From: Moraxella pluranimalium
GTDB taxonomy: Bacteria > Pseudomonadota > Gammaproteobacteria > Pseudomonadales > Moraxellaceae
Length of the DNA: 64,000 nucleotides
Assembly: GCF_002014825.1 (NCBI RefSeq)
Contig: NZ_MUYU01000009.1
Coordinates: forward strand, 1-64,000
Direction: 5' to 3'
Translations under genes and position numbers: made by a program
Notes under the pieces: generated by a model
The model's input: only the letters and a program-made list of their open reading frames with translations
Database searches by the model: none
What the model was told of the DNA's origin: nothing
Shown: positions 1 through 7,130 of the stretch, one piece after another
Layout of the letters: each line of letters opens with the position of its first letter
How positions within the stretch are numbered: position 1 is the stretch's first letter

Positions 1-12
1 ATAATGATCAAT

Positions 13-30
13 GACTTTAAGTTTAAAGTC
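13..30. repeat. Short near-perfect palindrome at window edge
   Basis: GACTTTAA and TTAAAGTC form an 8-bp inverted repeat around a 2-nt centre. It lies just left of an insertion sequence remnant and has no gene of its own in view. It could be an operator or part of the pre-insertion locus; nothing decides between these. Confidence 0.5.
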
Positions 31-53
31 TATTGTGTATTTGGTCATAAAAA

Positions 54-83
54 CACCCCAAAGGTTGTCTAACTTTTGGGGTG
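54..83. repeat. Inverted repeat spanning the IS end
   Basis: CACCCCAAA (54-62) and TTTGGGGTG (75-83) are perfect 9-bp inverted arms. The right arm is inside the IS1016-type terminal repeat, the left arm just outside it. This may be a remnant of a second, oppositely oriented end, or a chance target. Confidence 0.5.
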
Positions 84-321
84 CGGTTCAAAACTGCTTG
101 AGTTTTTTGTTGCAGAAGTTACTGCTAGAACATCGGCAGATTTGCTTGGTGTTCAGTACAATACAGCCATATTGTTTTACCACAAAATTAGACTTGTGAT
201 AGAATATCATCTTGCCCAAGAAGCCAAAGAACTCTTTGATGGTGAGATGGAACTTGATGAAAGTTATTTTGGCGGTATCCGTAAGGGTAAGCGTGGTCGT
301 GGTGCCTTACCTAAGTTTTAA
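63..321 (+). pseudogene. Truncated IS1595-family (IS1016-type) transposase with its left end
   Basis: The stretch GGTTGTCTAACTTTTGGGGTGC (63-84 region) resembles the terminal repeat of IS1016-like elements and runs almost directly into a transposase reading frame. The visible protein has the family's zinc-ribbon-proximal helix (LLEFFVAEVTARTSADLLGV) and the first catalytic block FDGEMELDESYFGG followed by RKGKRGRGA, typical of ISXO2-like DDE transposases. Homology appears to stop near base 304, after which the frame ends in four unrelated residues. Normal members are about 210-230 residues, so only the N-terminal third survives and the remaining acidic residues of the DDE triad are missing. 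The initiation region is also shortened, since the repeat abuts codon ~10 of usual members. It must be non-functional. Confidence 0.75.
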
Positions 322-424
322 TTACGTCATTTTCATCTCAAAAGCAATCAGTGATCCCAACGGCTTTTCAAATAAAGATTGGGTCAGTGGTGTGAGTTTG
401 GGATGGGTTTTAAAAGCAAATTGA
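305..424 (+). pseudogene. Unidentified reading-frame tail downstream of IS junction
   Basis: After transposase similarity stops, a different frame stays open and ends at 424 with residues such as ISDPNGFSNKDWVSGVSLGW. It is followed immediately by a terminator-like hairpin (431-470), as expected at the end of a real gene. I do not recognise the family. It is most simply the 3' end of a gene whose front was replaced by the insertion sequence, but the open stretch is short enough to be chance. Confidence 0.3.
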
Positions 425-430
425 CATCAA

Positions 431-470
431 ACCCATCAGTTGAGCAAATTGGCTTGACTGGTGGTTTTTT
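431..470 (+). terminator. Probable intrinsic terminator
   Basis: ACCCATCAGT (431-440) pairs with ACTGGTGGTT (457-466) with one mismatch and one G-T pair, and T residues follow to 470. It fits the end of the broken frame just upstream. Confidence 0.5.
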
Positions 471-487
471 ATTGGATGGTCAAATAA

Positions 488-546
488 GAGTGGAATAAGT
501 GGTCACGTGAAGAGTGGAATGGGTGATCATTTGGAGTGGAATGTGC
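488..546. mobile_element. Solo end of an IS21-like element (iterated terminal repeats)
   Basis: GAGTGGAAT occurs three times at 488, 512 and 534, separated by TGGTCA or TGATCA blocks, giving repeat spacings of 24 and 22 bp and ending at GGAATGTGCA. Iterated ~22-bp units with GGAAT and TGATCA cores are characteristic of IS21-family ends. No istA or istB genes are present, so this is an orphan end left after deletion. It directly abuts the phage-like frame that follows. Confidence 0.55.
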
Positions 547-1022
547 AACCTGCTCGTACTGCACTGAAGTATCTGACGATGCATCCTGATACACCTATGC
601 ATAAGATGATGTCTGAAGCTACTCAGTTCTCTGACTTTGCTGCTAAATACGCACTGGCTAAACATACTGAAGCCAAAGCCAAGAAAGCAGGTAAGAGTAA
701 AGCTGAAGCATTTGAGCTAGGTATTCAAGCTGCACAAGAAGCATTCATTAACTATGATACACCTACTGCCCGTGGTATGCAGTCAGCCAATGACCTTGGT
801 GTTCTTATGTTTACTAAGTTCTTGTTCCGCTTCCAACGAGTACTGGCTAGACATCTACACAGCAACGGTGGTCATGTGATTGCACAGCACTTCTTGGTAG
901 AGTCATTCCTACCATTTGCAGGTATCTTGAACCCATTGGGTATCGTACCAAATGTGGGTATGAGTGCAGCAGGTTGGTTTAGTGGATTTACAATGTTGCC
1001 TTGGTTGAGTATCTTCTTATAA
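507..1022 (+). pseudogene. C-terminal fragment of a phage-type structural protein
   Basis: An open frame of 171 codons ends in a hydrophobic tail (residues ~125-171, e.g. GILNPLGIVPNVGMSAAGWF). Its GTG start at 507 lies inside the IS21-like end, so true gene sequence begins only near 547 and the N-terminus has been lost. The remaining part has an Ala/Lys-rich helical stretch (residues ~45-80), then DTPTARGMQSANDLGVLMFTKFLFRFQRV and a membrane-active end. My impression is of the end of a very large podovirus-type virion or injection protein, but that is from memory of style and not a search. A strong terminator follows. Presumably a prophage relic. Confidence 0.45.
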
Positions 1023-1053
1023 GTTTATACTTATAGTAGCTCAATCTGAAAAT

Positions 1054-1086
1054 AGACCCTGTGAGTATTCATGGGGTTTATTTTTG
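1054..1086 (+). terminator. Intrinsic terminator after phage-type fragment
   Basis: AGACCCTGTGA (1054-1064) pairs with TCATGGGGTTT (1069-1079) around the loop GTAT, with a few G-T pairs, and a run of T follows. Confidence 0.7.
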
Positions 1087-1201
1087 GTATAAATAATGAG
1101 GCATAGGCAACTAAAGAATTATTCCCTATACTGACTAAACACTTAACAGGTGTAATGGTATTACCCTAAAATCACTAGTAACTCACTGTATTTCTTGGTA
1201 A

Positions 1202-1327
1202 ATCCACAGGATCAATTTGACCCTTTATAAGCTAGATGCGATTATGGAAGGGGATTTGACCGAGCTATTGGACAGCCTATTGCGTGAGCATCAGGCGGAT
1301 TTGATGGCAAGTGTTAGTGGTGAGTGA
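1202..1327 (+). pseudogene. Gene tail remnant (about 40 codons)
   Basis: A frame open from 1202 reads ...[19 protein letters not shown]..., amphipathic and normal in composition, and stops at TGA 1325-1327. A perfect 11-bp terminator stem follows within 20 bases. No plausible start or ribosome site exists upstream, so this looks like the 3' end of a host gene truncated when the phage and IS material arrived. The family is not recognised. Bases 1087-1201 hold nothing identifiable. Confidence 0.35.
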
Positions 1328-1342
1328 TGGGTTGGTAGATTG

Positions 1343-1374
1343 ATAATAAAGCGGCTTTTGGGTCGCTTTATTAT
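1343..1374. terminator. Bidirectional-looking terminator
   Basis: ATAATAAAGCG (1343-1353) and CGCTTTATTAT (1364-1374) are perfect 11-bp arms with AT-rich flanks. It separates the mobile debris from the OppA-like gene. Confidence 0.7.
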
Positions 1375-1458
1375 TAGGTATTATAAATTTAGTCCTGAAC
1401 TTATTTTTATAAATCAACCAAATCTGACTTGACCGACGGGTTTTTAATAGCGATTGAC

Positions 1459-1487
1459 TTGCATGAGACAAGCAGGTATTCTAATAT
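1459..1487 (+). promoter_or_regulatory. Sigma70 promoter for the OppA-like gene
   Basis: TTGCAT (1459-1464) and TAATAT (1482-1487) are 17 bp apart. An overlapping alternative is TTGACT (1454-1459) with TATTCT. Either predicts an untranslated leader of about 85-100 nt before the ATG at 1578. Confidence 0.55.
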
Positions 1488-1577
1488 AATATTTCATTTT
1501 GTAAATATCGTGGGTTGGCATACCGCTTGACTACTTGATTTGTCGCATTGATTTAGTCGCTTTAATAAGGATATTTT

Positions 1578-3209
1578 ATGAAATTCTCATTCAAATTACT
1601 GGCATTGGCGCTCGGCATGGGTAGCGTCTGTGCATTATCAGCTTGTCATGATAGTCCAAATCGCACAAGCAATGACCCAAAAACAGATGCAGCCACCTCG
1701 CATAGCATAGAGATTGGTAATACCGCCGAGCCGACATCGCTTGATCCGCACAAGACATCAGACATTCCATCTTTTAATATCATCCGTCAGTTTTTGGTGG
1801 GGCTTGTGGCGACCGATGCCACAGGCAAAACCATTCCATCACTTGCCGAGCGTTGGGAGAGTGCGGATAATAAGCAGTGGACATTTTATCTGCGTGATGC
1901 CAATTGGTCTGATGGTACGCCGATTACTGCACAGGATTTTGTGTATTCTTTGCGTCGTCTGACCGATCCTGCGACCGCTGCGCCTTATGCATCTTATTTG
2001 GCGGATGCTAAGGTGGTCAATGCTGATAAAATCATTGCCGGCACTGCCAGTGTCGATAGCTTAGGCGTGGTTGCGATTGATGATAAGACCTTACAGATTA
2101 CTTTGACCGAGCCTGTACCGTATTTTGTGGATTTATTGGTATTACCAGCGACTTATGCGGTGAATGCCAAAGCCATCGAGCAACACGGCGATGCATGGGT
2201 CAATCCTGCCAATATCGTGGTCAGTGGTGCGTATAAGCCGGTTGAGCAAGTGGTGGGTAGTCATGTCAAGCTTGAGCGAAATTCTGCTTATTTTGATAAT
2301 GAGAAAACGACATTTGATACGGTGTCATTCTTGCCGATTGCAGGGGTTGGAGAGATTAGTCGCTATCAAGCAGGGGAGGTGGATATCACATCGGATGTGC
2401 CACCAGAGCAATTTGAACAAATCAAAGCCAAGCACGGCAATGAGCTTGTGACCATGCCACGCTTATGCACGGCTTATTTTGAATATCATAATCAAGTTGC
2501 GCCATTTGATGATGTGCGAGTACGCCAAGCGCTGTCTTTGATTATTGATCGTGATATCATCACCAAAGATGTGCTCAAGCGTGGCGAAAAACCTGCTTAT
2601 CAATTCACCCCAAGTGTCATCGCAGGCATGAGTGTGATTGAGCCTGATTGGGTCAAAGATGACCGAGTCACACGCATTGCCAAAGCCAAAGCACTGCTCA
2701 ATGAAGCAGGATACAATGCGCAAAATCCGCTAAAGTTTGAGCTACTCTCAAGCAGTAATGAGATTGCCAAAAATGTCACCGTCGCATCCCAAGCCATCTA
2801 CAAAGAATCGCTTGATTTTATTGATATTAATCTGTCAAAAATGGAATGGAAAGCACTACAAGACAATCGCAAACAAGGTAAATATCAAGCCGTGCTCGCA
2901 TCATGGTGCGCAGATTATAACGAGCCGACGACATTTTTAAATATCTTTAAGACAGGCAACGAAAATAACCGCAGTCGCTATCACAATGCCGCCTATGATG
3001 CCTTGCTCGAACAAGCCATCAATACCGCAGATAGCACCGAGCGCCAAAAGCTATACGCCCAAGCGGAGATGATTTTACAAAAAGATGCGCCCGGTACTTT
3101 TTTGTACAACACGGTCAATTCACGCCTAGTCAAGCCTGAAATTATCGCTGAAAGTATCAACGATCCAGCAGGTGGATGGCAGGTCAAGGATTGGAAACTT
3201 AAGCAATAA
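1578..3209 (+). CDS. Periplasmic peptide-binding lipoprotein (OppA/MppA family)
   Basis: Solute-binding protein, family 5, for an oligopeptide or murein-peptide ABC importer. A signal peptide ends in the lipobox LSAC with Cys23, so the mature protein should be anchored in a membrane facing the periplasm. Family features are IGNTAEPTSLDPHKT (residues ~46-60), the W-x-F-x-LR block (KQWTFYLRDANWSDG) and WSDGTPITAQDFVYSLRR. The length (543) is normal for OppA. No permease or ATPase genes are adjacent, so it stands alone here; it may serve an importer encoded elsewhere, as MppA does. The start is supported by AAGGAT eight bases upstream. TAACTT hexamers run across the stop codon. Substrate cannot be assigned. 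Confidence 0.9.
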   Translation: MKFSFKLLALALGMGSVCALSACHDSPNRTSNDPKTDAATSHSIEIGNTAEPTSLDPHKTSDIPSFNIIRQFLVGLVATDATGKTIPSLAERWESADNKQWTFYLRDANWSDGTPITAQDFVYSLRRLTDPATAAPYASYLADAKVVNADKIIAGTASVDSLGVVAIDDKTLQITLTEPVPYFVDLLVLPATYAVNAKAIEQHGDAWVNPANIVVSGAYKPVEQVVGSHVKLERNSAYFDNEKTTFDTVSFLPIAGVGEISRYQAGEVDITSDVPPEQFEQIKAKHGNELVTMPRLCTAYFEYHNQVAPFDDVRVRQALSLIIDRDIITKDVLKRGEKPAYQFTPSVIAGMSVIEPDWVKDDRVTRIAKAKALLNEAGYNAQNPLKFELLSSSNEIAKNVTVASQAIYKESLDFIDINLSKMEWKALQDNRKQGKYQAVLASWCADYNEPTTFLNIFKTGNENNRSRYHNAAYDALLEQAINTADSTERQKLYAQAEMILQKDAPGTFLYNTVNSRLVKPEIIAESINDPAGGWQVKDWKLKQ

Positions 3210-3230
3210 CTTTAACTTTAACTTTAACTT
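3207..3230 (+). repeat. TAACTT hexamer, four tandem copies
   Basis: Four exact TAACTT units begin with the TAA stop of the OppA-like gene. Their position after the stop means length changes would not alter the protein. Confidence 0.85.
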
Positions 3231-3249
3231 TATCAATCCTTTTGCATCA

Positions 3250-3287
3250 AAAAAATCGCCGACAGTCACAACTCTCGGCGATTTTTT
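3250..3287. terminator. Bidirectional terminator between convergent genes
   Basis: ATCGCCGA (3255-3262) pairs with TCGGCGAT (3275-3282), extended by A5/T5 tracts on either side. It serves the OppA-like gene (plus) and the isochorismatase-like gene (minus). Confidence 0.85.
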
Positions 3288-3325
3288 GTCAATCAGTATT
3301 GACCAATTTGCGTAATTGGCGCAGG

Positions 3326-3901
3326 TTATTTCACCAATTTGGCAATGGTCTTAAACGCAGGATCATCCGCACCACGCAGTAGCTCAAACAAAATCGCTTC
3401 GGTGGTGGTAATCACCGCACCGGCACGGCGCATACGGCGTAGGGCGATTTTCTTATCATAGGGATTTCTTGAGCCGACCGCATCAGCGACGATGACAGGT
3501 TGCATACCATTATCCAAAAGATCTAGCGCCGTCTGTAGTACACAGACATGGGTCTCAATGCCAAACAGTAGCGCAATACGGCGATTTTGTCGAACGATAT
3601 GCGCCCATGATGGGGCGTTGTCGCAGACGCTAAAGCTTAATTTTTCAAAGCTTTGTTTGTTGGCATCATCAAGGATATCATATAGCTTTGGGATGGTTTC
3701 GCCCAAGCCTTTTTTGTATTGTTCGTTCAGCATCACAGGCACGCCAAGCGCTTGTAAGCCTTGAATTAAAATCGCCATCTTGTCCGTGACAGCTTCATGG
3801 TCGTGGATATGCGGGGTTAATTTTTCTTGAACATCGATTAAGATGGCCTGCGTATCATCACGCAAAATTCGATAAGGGACACCTACGGTTTTGGTCGCCA
3901 T
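3326..3901 (-). CDS. Isochorismatase-family cysteine hydrolase (YcaC-like)
   Basis: Small Rossmann-like hydrolase of the isochorismatase superfamily, about 191 residues. The family triad is visible: Asp in ILIDVQEKL (~residue 23), Lys in QSFEKLSFS (~87) and Cys in IETHVCVLQTALDLL (~118). Members hydrolyse C-N bonds in amides such as nicotinamide or N-carbamoyl compounds, but this YcaC-like subgroup has no firm substrate. The ATG at 3901 is preferred over the GTG three bases upstream because AGGAG sits six bases before it. The gene is transcribed alone, converging on the OppA-like gene. Confidence 0.85.
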   Translation of the reverse strand: MATKTVGVPYRILRDDTQAILIDVQEKLTPHIHDHEAVTDKMAILIQGLQALGVPVMLNEQYKKGLGETIPKLYDILDDANKQSFEKLSFSVCDNAPSWAHIVRQNRRIALLFGIETHVCVLQTALDLLDNGMQPVIVADAVGSRNPYDKKIALRRMRRAGAVITTTEAILFELLRGADDPAFKTIAKLVK

Positions 3902-4028
3902 CACAAACTCCTTTTTGGTTGTGGGTTTTTGGTATCATAGCAGGTTTTTGGATGCTTGCCAAATCTTTTACATCCTGCTCGTTTGATAAAAATTTGCCAA
4001 ATTTAATAATGATTGATGGCGCATAATC

Positions 4029-4037
4029 TGATACAAT
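4029..4037 (+). promoter_or_regulatory. Extended -10 element upstream of lysS
   Basis: TGATACAAT matches TGnTAtAAT with one change and no clear -35. The same TGnTACAAT form recurs before several other genes in this window. The predicted leader is about 40 nt. Confidence 0.45.
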
Positions 4038-4082
4038 AGTCTATCTTTTTGTTTTTGATTTTTGACAATTATTGGAATTATC

Positions 4083-5594
4083 ATGACTGAGCAAACCCAA
4101 GCAGAACACATCAGCGAAAACGATCTTATCGCCCAACGCCATGCCAAACTAGAAGCGCTACAACAAAAAGCTGCCGAGCAAGGCAAAACCGCTTATCCAA
4201 ACACCTTTAAGCGCGAAGATTATTGCCAAGATCTACAAAATCAATTTGATGGCGTGGACAAGGCAGCCATCGAAGCAGGCGACAAGGTCTATGCCAAAGT
4301 TGCCGGCCGTGTGATGCTAAACCGTGGCTCATTCATCGTCATCCAAGACATGACCGGTCGCATTCAGCTGTATGTCGATCGCAAAGGCTTGCCAAGCGAG
4401 ACACTTGAGACCATCAAATCACTGGACTTGGGCGATATCGTGGCGGCATCAGGCTATATCGGTCGTTCTGGTAAGGGGGATTTGTACATCCACCTAGAAG
4501 ACTTTGAACTATTGACCAAGTCACTGCGTCCACTGCCTGACAAATTTCATGGTTTGACCGATACCGAAGTCAAATACCGTCAGCGTTATTTAGATTTGAT
4601 TGTCAATGAAGAGACCAAACGCACCTTTGAAATCCGTGCTCAGGTCGTTGCAGGCATTCGCAACTATTTGACCAATGAACGCTTTATGGAAGTCGAAACG
4701 CCGATGATGCACGTCATCCCGGGTGGTGCATCAGCTCGTCCATTTGAGACGCATCACAATGCGCTGGATATGCCACTGTTTTTGCGTATCGCACCTGAAT
4801 TGTACCTAAAACGCTTGGTGGTCGGGGGTTTTGAGCGTGTGTTTGAAATCAACCGCAACTTCCGTAACGAAGGCGTCTCAACTCGCCACAATCCTGAATT
4901 TACCATGATTGAGTTTTATCAAGCTTATGCCGATTACAAAGATTTGATGGCATTGACCGAAAATATGCTTGAAAAACTTGCCATCGACATTCTAGGCTCA
5001 ACCGATGTGCCATATCAAGGCGAAGTGTTCAGCTTCAAAGGGCCTTTTAAGAAAATCTCAATGTTTGATGCGATTCTTGAGCACAACCCAAGCTTTACCC
5101 CTGACAATGTCAATGACCGTGAGTTTCTTGCTAAGTTCGTCAAAGAAGTGCTCAAAGAAGAAGTTAAGCCAAGCTTTGGTTTGGGCAAATTACAAACCAT
5201 CGTCTTTGAAGAAACCGTCGAATCAAAACTGCGTCAGCCGACCTTTATCACCGAATATCCTGCGGAAACTTCGCCACTAGCACGCCGTAATGATGACAAT
5301 CCGCACATCACGGATCGCTTTGAGTTCTTTATCGGTGGTCGTGAGCTTGCCAACGGCTTTAGCGAGCTCAATGACCCAATCGACCAAGCCGAGCGTTTCC
5401 AAGCGCAAGTCGCCGAAAAAGACGCAGGCGATGATGAAGCAATGCACTATGATGCTGACTTTATCGAAGCGCTAGAATATGGCTTGCCACCGACAGCGGG
5501 TGAAGGCATTGGTATCGATCGCTTGGTGATGCTATTTGCTGATGCGCCAAGCATCCGTGATGTGATTTTGTTCCCGCATATGCGTCAAAAATAA
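4083..5594 (+). CDS. lysS: Lysine--tRNA ligase (class II LysRS)
   Basis: Charges tRNA-Lys with lysine in the cytoplasm. The protein is 503 residues, the usual length. An N-terminal OB-fold anticodon-binding domain (about 60-150, with [21 protein letters not shown]) precedes the class II catalytic core. Motif 2 is [20 protein letters not shown] and motif 3 is [20 protein letters not shown]. The ATG at 4083 gives the standard MTEQ start; an in-frame TTG 21 bases upstream would add a non-homologous heptapeptide. It is followed by its own terminator and has no operon partner in view. Confidence 0.97.
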   Translation: MTEQTQAEHISENDLIAQRHAKLEALQQKAAEQGKTAYPNTFKREDYCQDLQNQFDGVDKAAIEAGDKVYAKVAGRVMLNRGSFIVIQDMTGRIQLYVDRKGLPSETLETIKSLDLGDIVAASGYIGRSGKGDLYIHLEDFELLTKSLRPLPDKFHGLTDTEVKYRQRYLDLIVNEETKRTFEIRAQVVAGIRNYLTNERFMEVETPMMHVIPGGASARPFETHHNALDMPLFLRIAPELYLKRLVVGGFERVFEINRNFRNEGVSTRHNPEFTMIEFYQAYADYKDLMALTENMLEKLAIDILGSTDVPYQGEVFSFKGPFKKISMFDAILEHNPSFTPDNVNDREFLAKFVKEVLKEEVKPSFGLGKLQTIVFEETVESKLRQPTFITEYPAETSPLARRNDDNPHITDRFEFFIGGRELANGFSELNDPIDQAERFQAQVAEKDAGDDEAMHYDADFIEALEYGLPPTAGEGIGIDRLVMLFADAPSIRDVILFPHMRQK

Positions 5595-5608
5595 GCGATG
5601 AGATGTGC

Positions 5609-5649
5609 ATAAAGGCGTATTTGTGAATAAACAAAACGCCTTTATTTTT
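5609..5649 (+). terminator. lysS terminator
   Basis: ATAAAGGCGT (5609-5618) and ACGCCTTTAT (5636-5645) form a perfect 10-bp stem followed by TTTTT. Confidence 0.85.
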
Positions 5650-5678
5650 CTAATAAAGATCTGGCGTCATGGGGCGAT

Positions 5679-7121
5679 ATGGGCAGTTTTATTTTTCTTG
5701 AGATTTTTGCGATTGTTTGTTTGGTATCGATTGCAACGACATTGTTCAATAAGCGTGTGCTTGGCTTGCCACAGGCGATTGGCGTGCCGATTGTATCGGC
5801 ATTGCTTGTATTTATCTTACAATGGGTGGCGACTTTATTAAATGGCAATCAATTTATCAATATCAATATTGAAGCCATCGAAGAAGCAGTTCGCCATATT
5901 AATTTTTATGACTTTCTAATCAATGGCGTGATTTGTTTTATTTTGACGTCATCGGCACTCAAGTTTCAAATCTCAGATCTAAAAAACTACTGGAAACCCA
6001 TTGGCATCTTGGCAAGTCTGGCCTTATTGCTGTGCGCCATCGTCTTTGGGGTGATGCTCTATGGCTTTCAGGCATTGACTGGTCATGCTGTGCCATTGAT
6101 TGTGCTGCTTTTATTGGGTTCGGCACTGGGTGCAACTGACCCGATTGGCATCAAAGGCGTGCTCAGCTCGATCAAAGCACCACGACATCTGATGGTCAAG
6201 CTAGAAGGTGAGTCACTGTTTAATGATGCGATGTGTATTGCGATTTTTATGACCATCTTAAAGGTCATTCAAGGTGATGATTTTAATCTATTGACCGTCG
6301 TCGAACACCTAGCCTATGAAGTCATTGTGGCGGTGGTGATTGGTGTGGCATTTGGTCGTAGTGCCCTATACCTGCTCAAGGGCAAAAATGAGATGGAATC
6401 GCTGATTTTGACCACAGCACTGTTGGCGGTTGGTTCTTATTTGGTGGCATTATACGCCCATGCATCAGCGCCGATTGCTTGTGTGGTGGCAGGTTTGATT
6501 GTTGGTAATAAATGGCAGGATATTATCGCTCATCATGATATCGAAGAGATTAATCACTTTTGGCATACCATCGAAGGGATTATTAACTCTTTCTTATTTA
6601 CCCTGATTGGGCTTGAACTGTTTATTTTGGATTTGAATGTACACATCATCATCGGTGGTGTGGTGGCGTTTGTGCTTTTACATTTGGCACGATTCATTGC
6701 CAATTATCTGTCTTTTGCCTTTTTTCCATCGGTGCGAAAAAATGCCTATAACGGCACTTTACCCATCCTATCATGGGGCGGTGTACGTGGTGGCATTTCG
6801 CTTGCGTTGATTTTGGCGGTGGCGAATGTGCCAGCTTTACATCCTTATAATAATGTTTTGATTGGCTATACTTTCATTGTTGTGCTATTATCAGGGGTAG
6901 TTTGCGGACTTGGCTTACCAGCGGTGCTGAATGCGTTTTATCATAATGATCATGAGCCAACCACAGGCTTTTTGGGATGGTATCAACGCCTAATGCACAA
7001 GCTCAATCGCAGTGGTCAAAAATACATCTTAGAAGAGGATGAGCAGGGCAATCAGACGGTACATATCTACAATCCTATCGCCAAAGATGCTCAGCCTGAC
7101 ATCGAACCTGACAGATTTTAA
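5679..7121 (+). CDS. CPA1-family cation:proton antiporter
   Basis: Inner-membrane monovalent cation/proton antiporter of the CPA1 (NhaP/Nha) group, 480 residues, with about 12-13 hydrophobic segments. The core ion-binding regions are visible: GSALGATDPIGIKGVLSS (ATDP motif, ~residues 147-165) and KLEGESLFNDAMCIAIF (the EGESLFND motif). A later GGVRGGISLALILA segment is also typical. A soluble tail of about 50 residues contains a KYILEEDEQGNQTVHIYNP stretch. Only 9 bp separate its stop from dnaX, so the two are probably co-transcribed, although no functional link is known. The ribosome-binding site is weak (GGGGCGAT). Whether it exchanges Na+ or K+ cannot be read from the sequence. Confidence 0.88.
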   Translation: MGSFIFLEIFAIVCLVSIATTLFNKRVLGLPQAIGVPIVSALLVFILQWVATLLNGNQFININIEAIEEAVRHINFYDFLINGVICFILTSSALKFQISDLKNYWKPIGILASLALLLCAIVFGVMLYGFQALTGHAVPLIVLLLLGSALGATDPIGIKGVLSSIKAPRHLMVKLEGESLFNDAMCIAIFMTILKVIQGDDFNLLTVVEHLAYEVIVAVVIGVAFGRSALYLLKGKNEMESLILTTALLAVGSYLVALYAHASAPIACVVAGLIVGNKWQDIIAHHDIEEINHFWHTIEGIINSFLFTLIGLELFILDLNVHIIIGGVVAFVLLHLARFIANYLSFAFFPSVRKNAYNGTLPILSWGGVRGGISLALILAVANVPALHPYNNVLIGYTFIVVLLSGVVCGLGLPAVLNAFYHNDHEPTTGFLGWYQRLMHKLNRSGQKYILEEDEQGNQTVHIYNPIAKDAQPDIEPDRF

Positions 7122-7130
7122 TGATTTATC

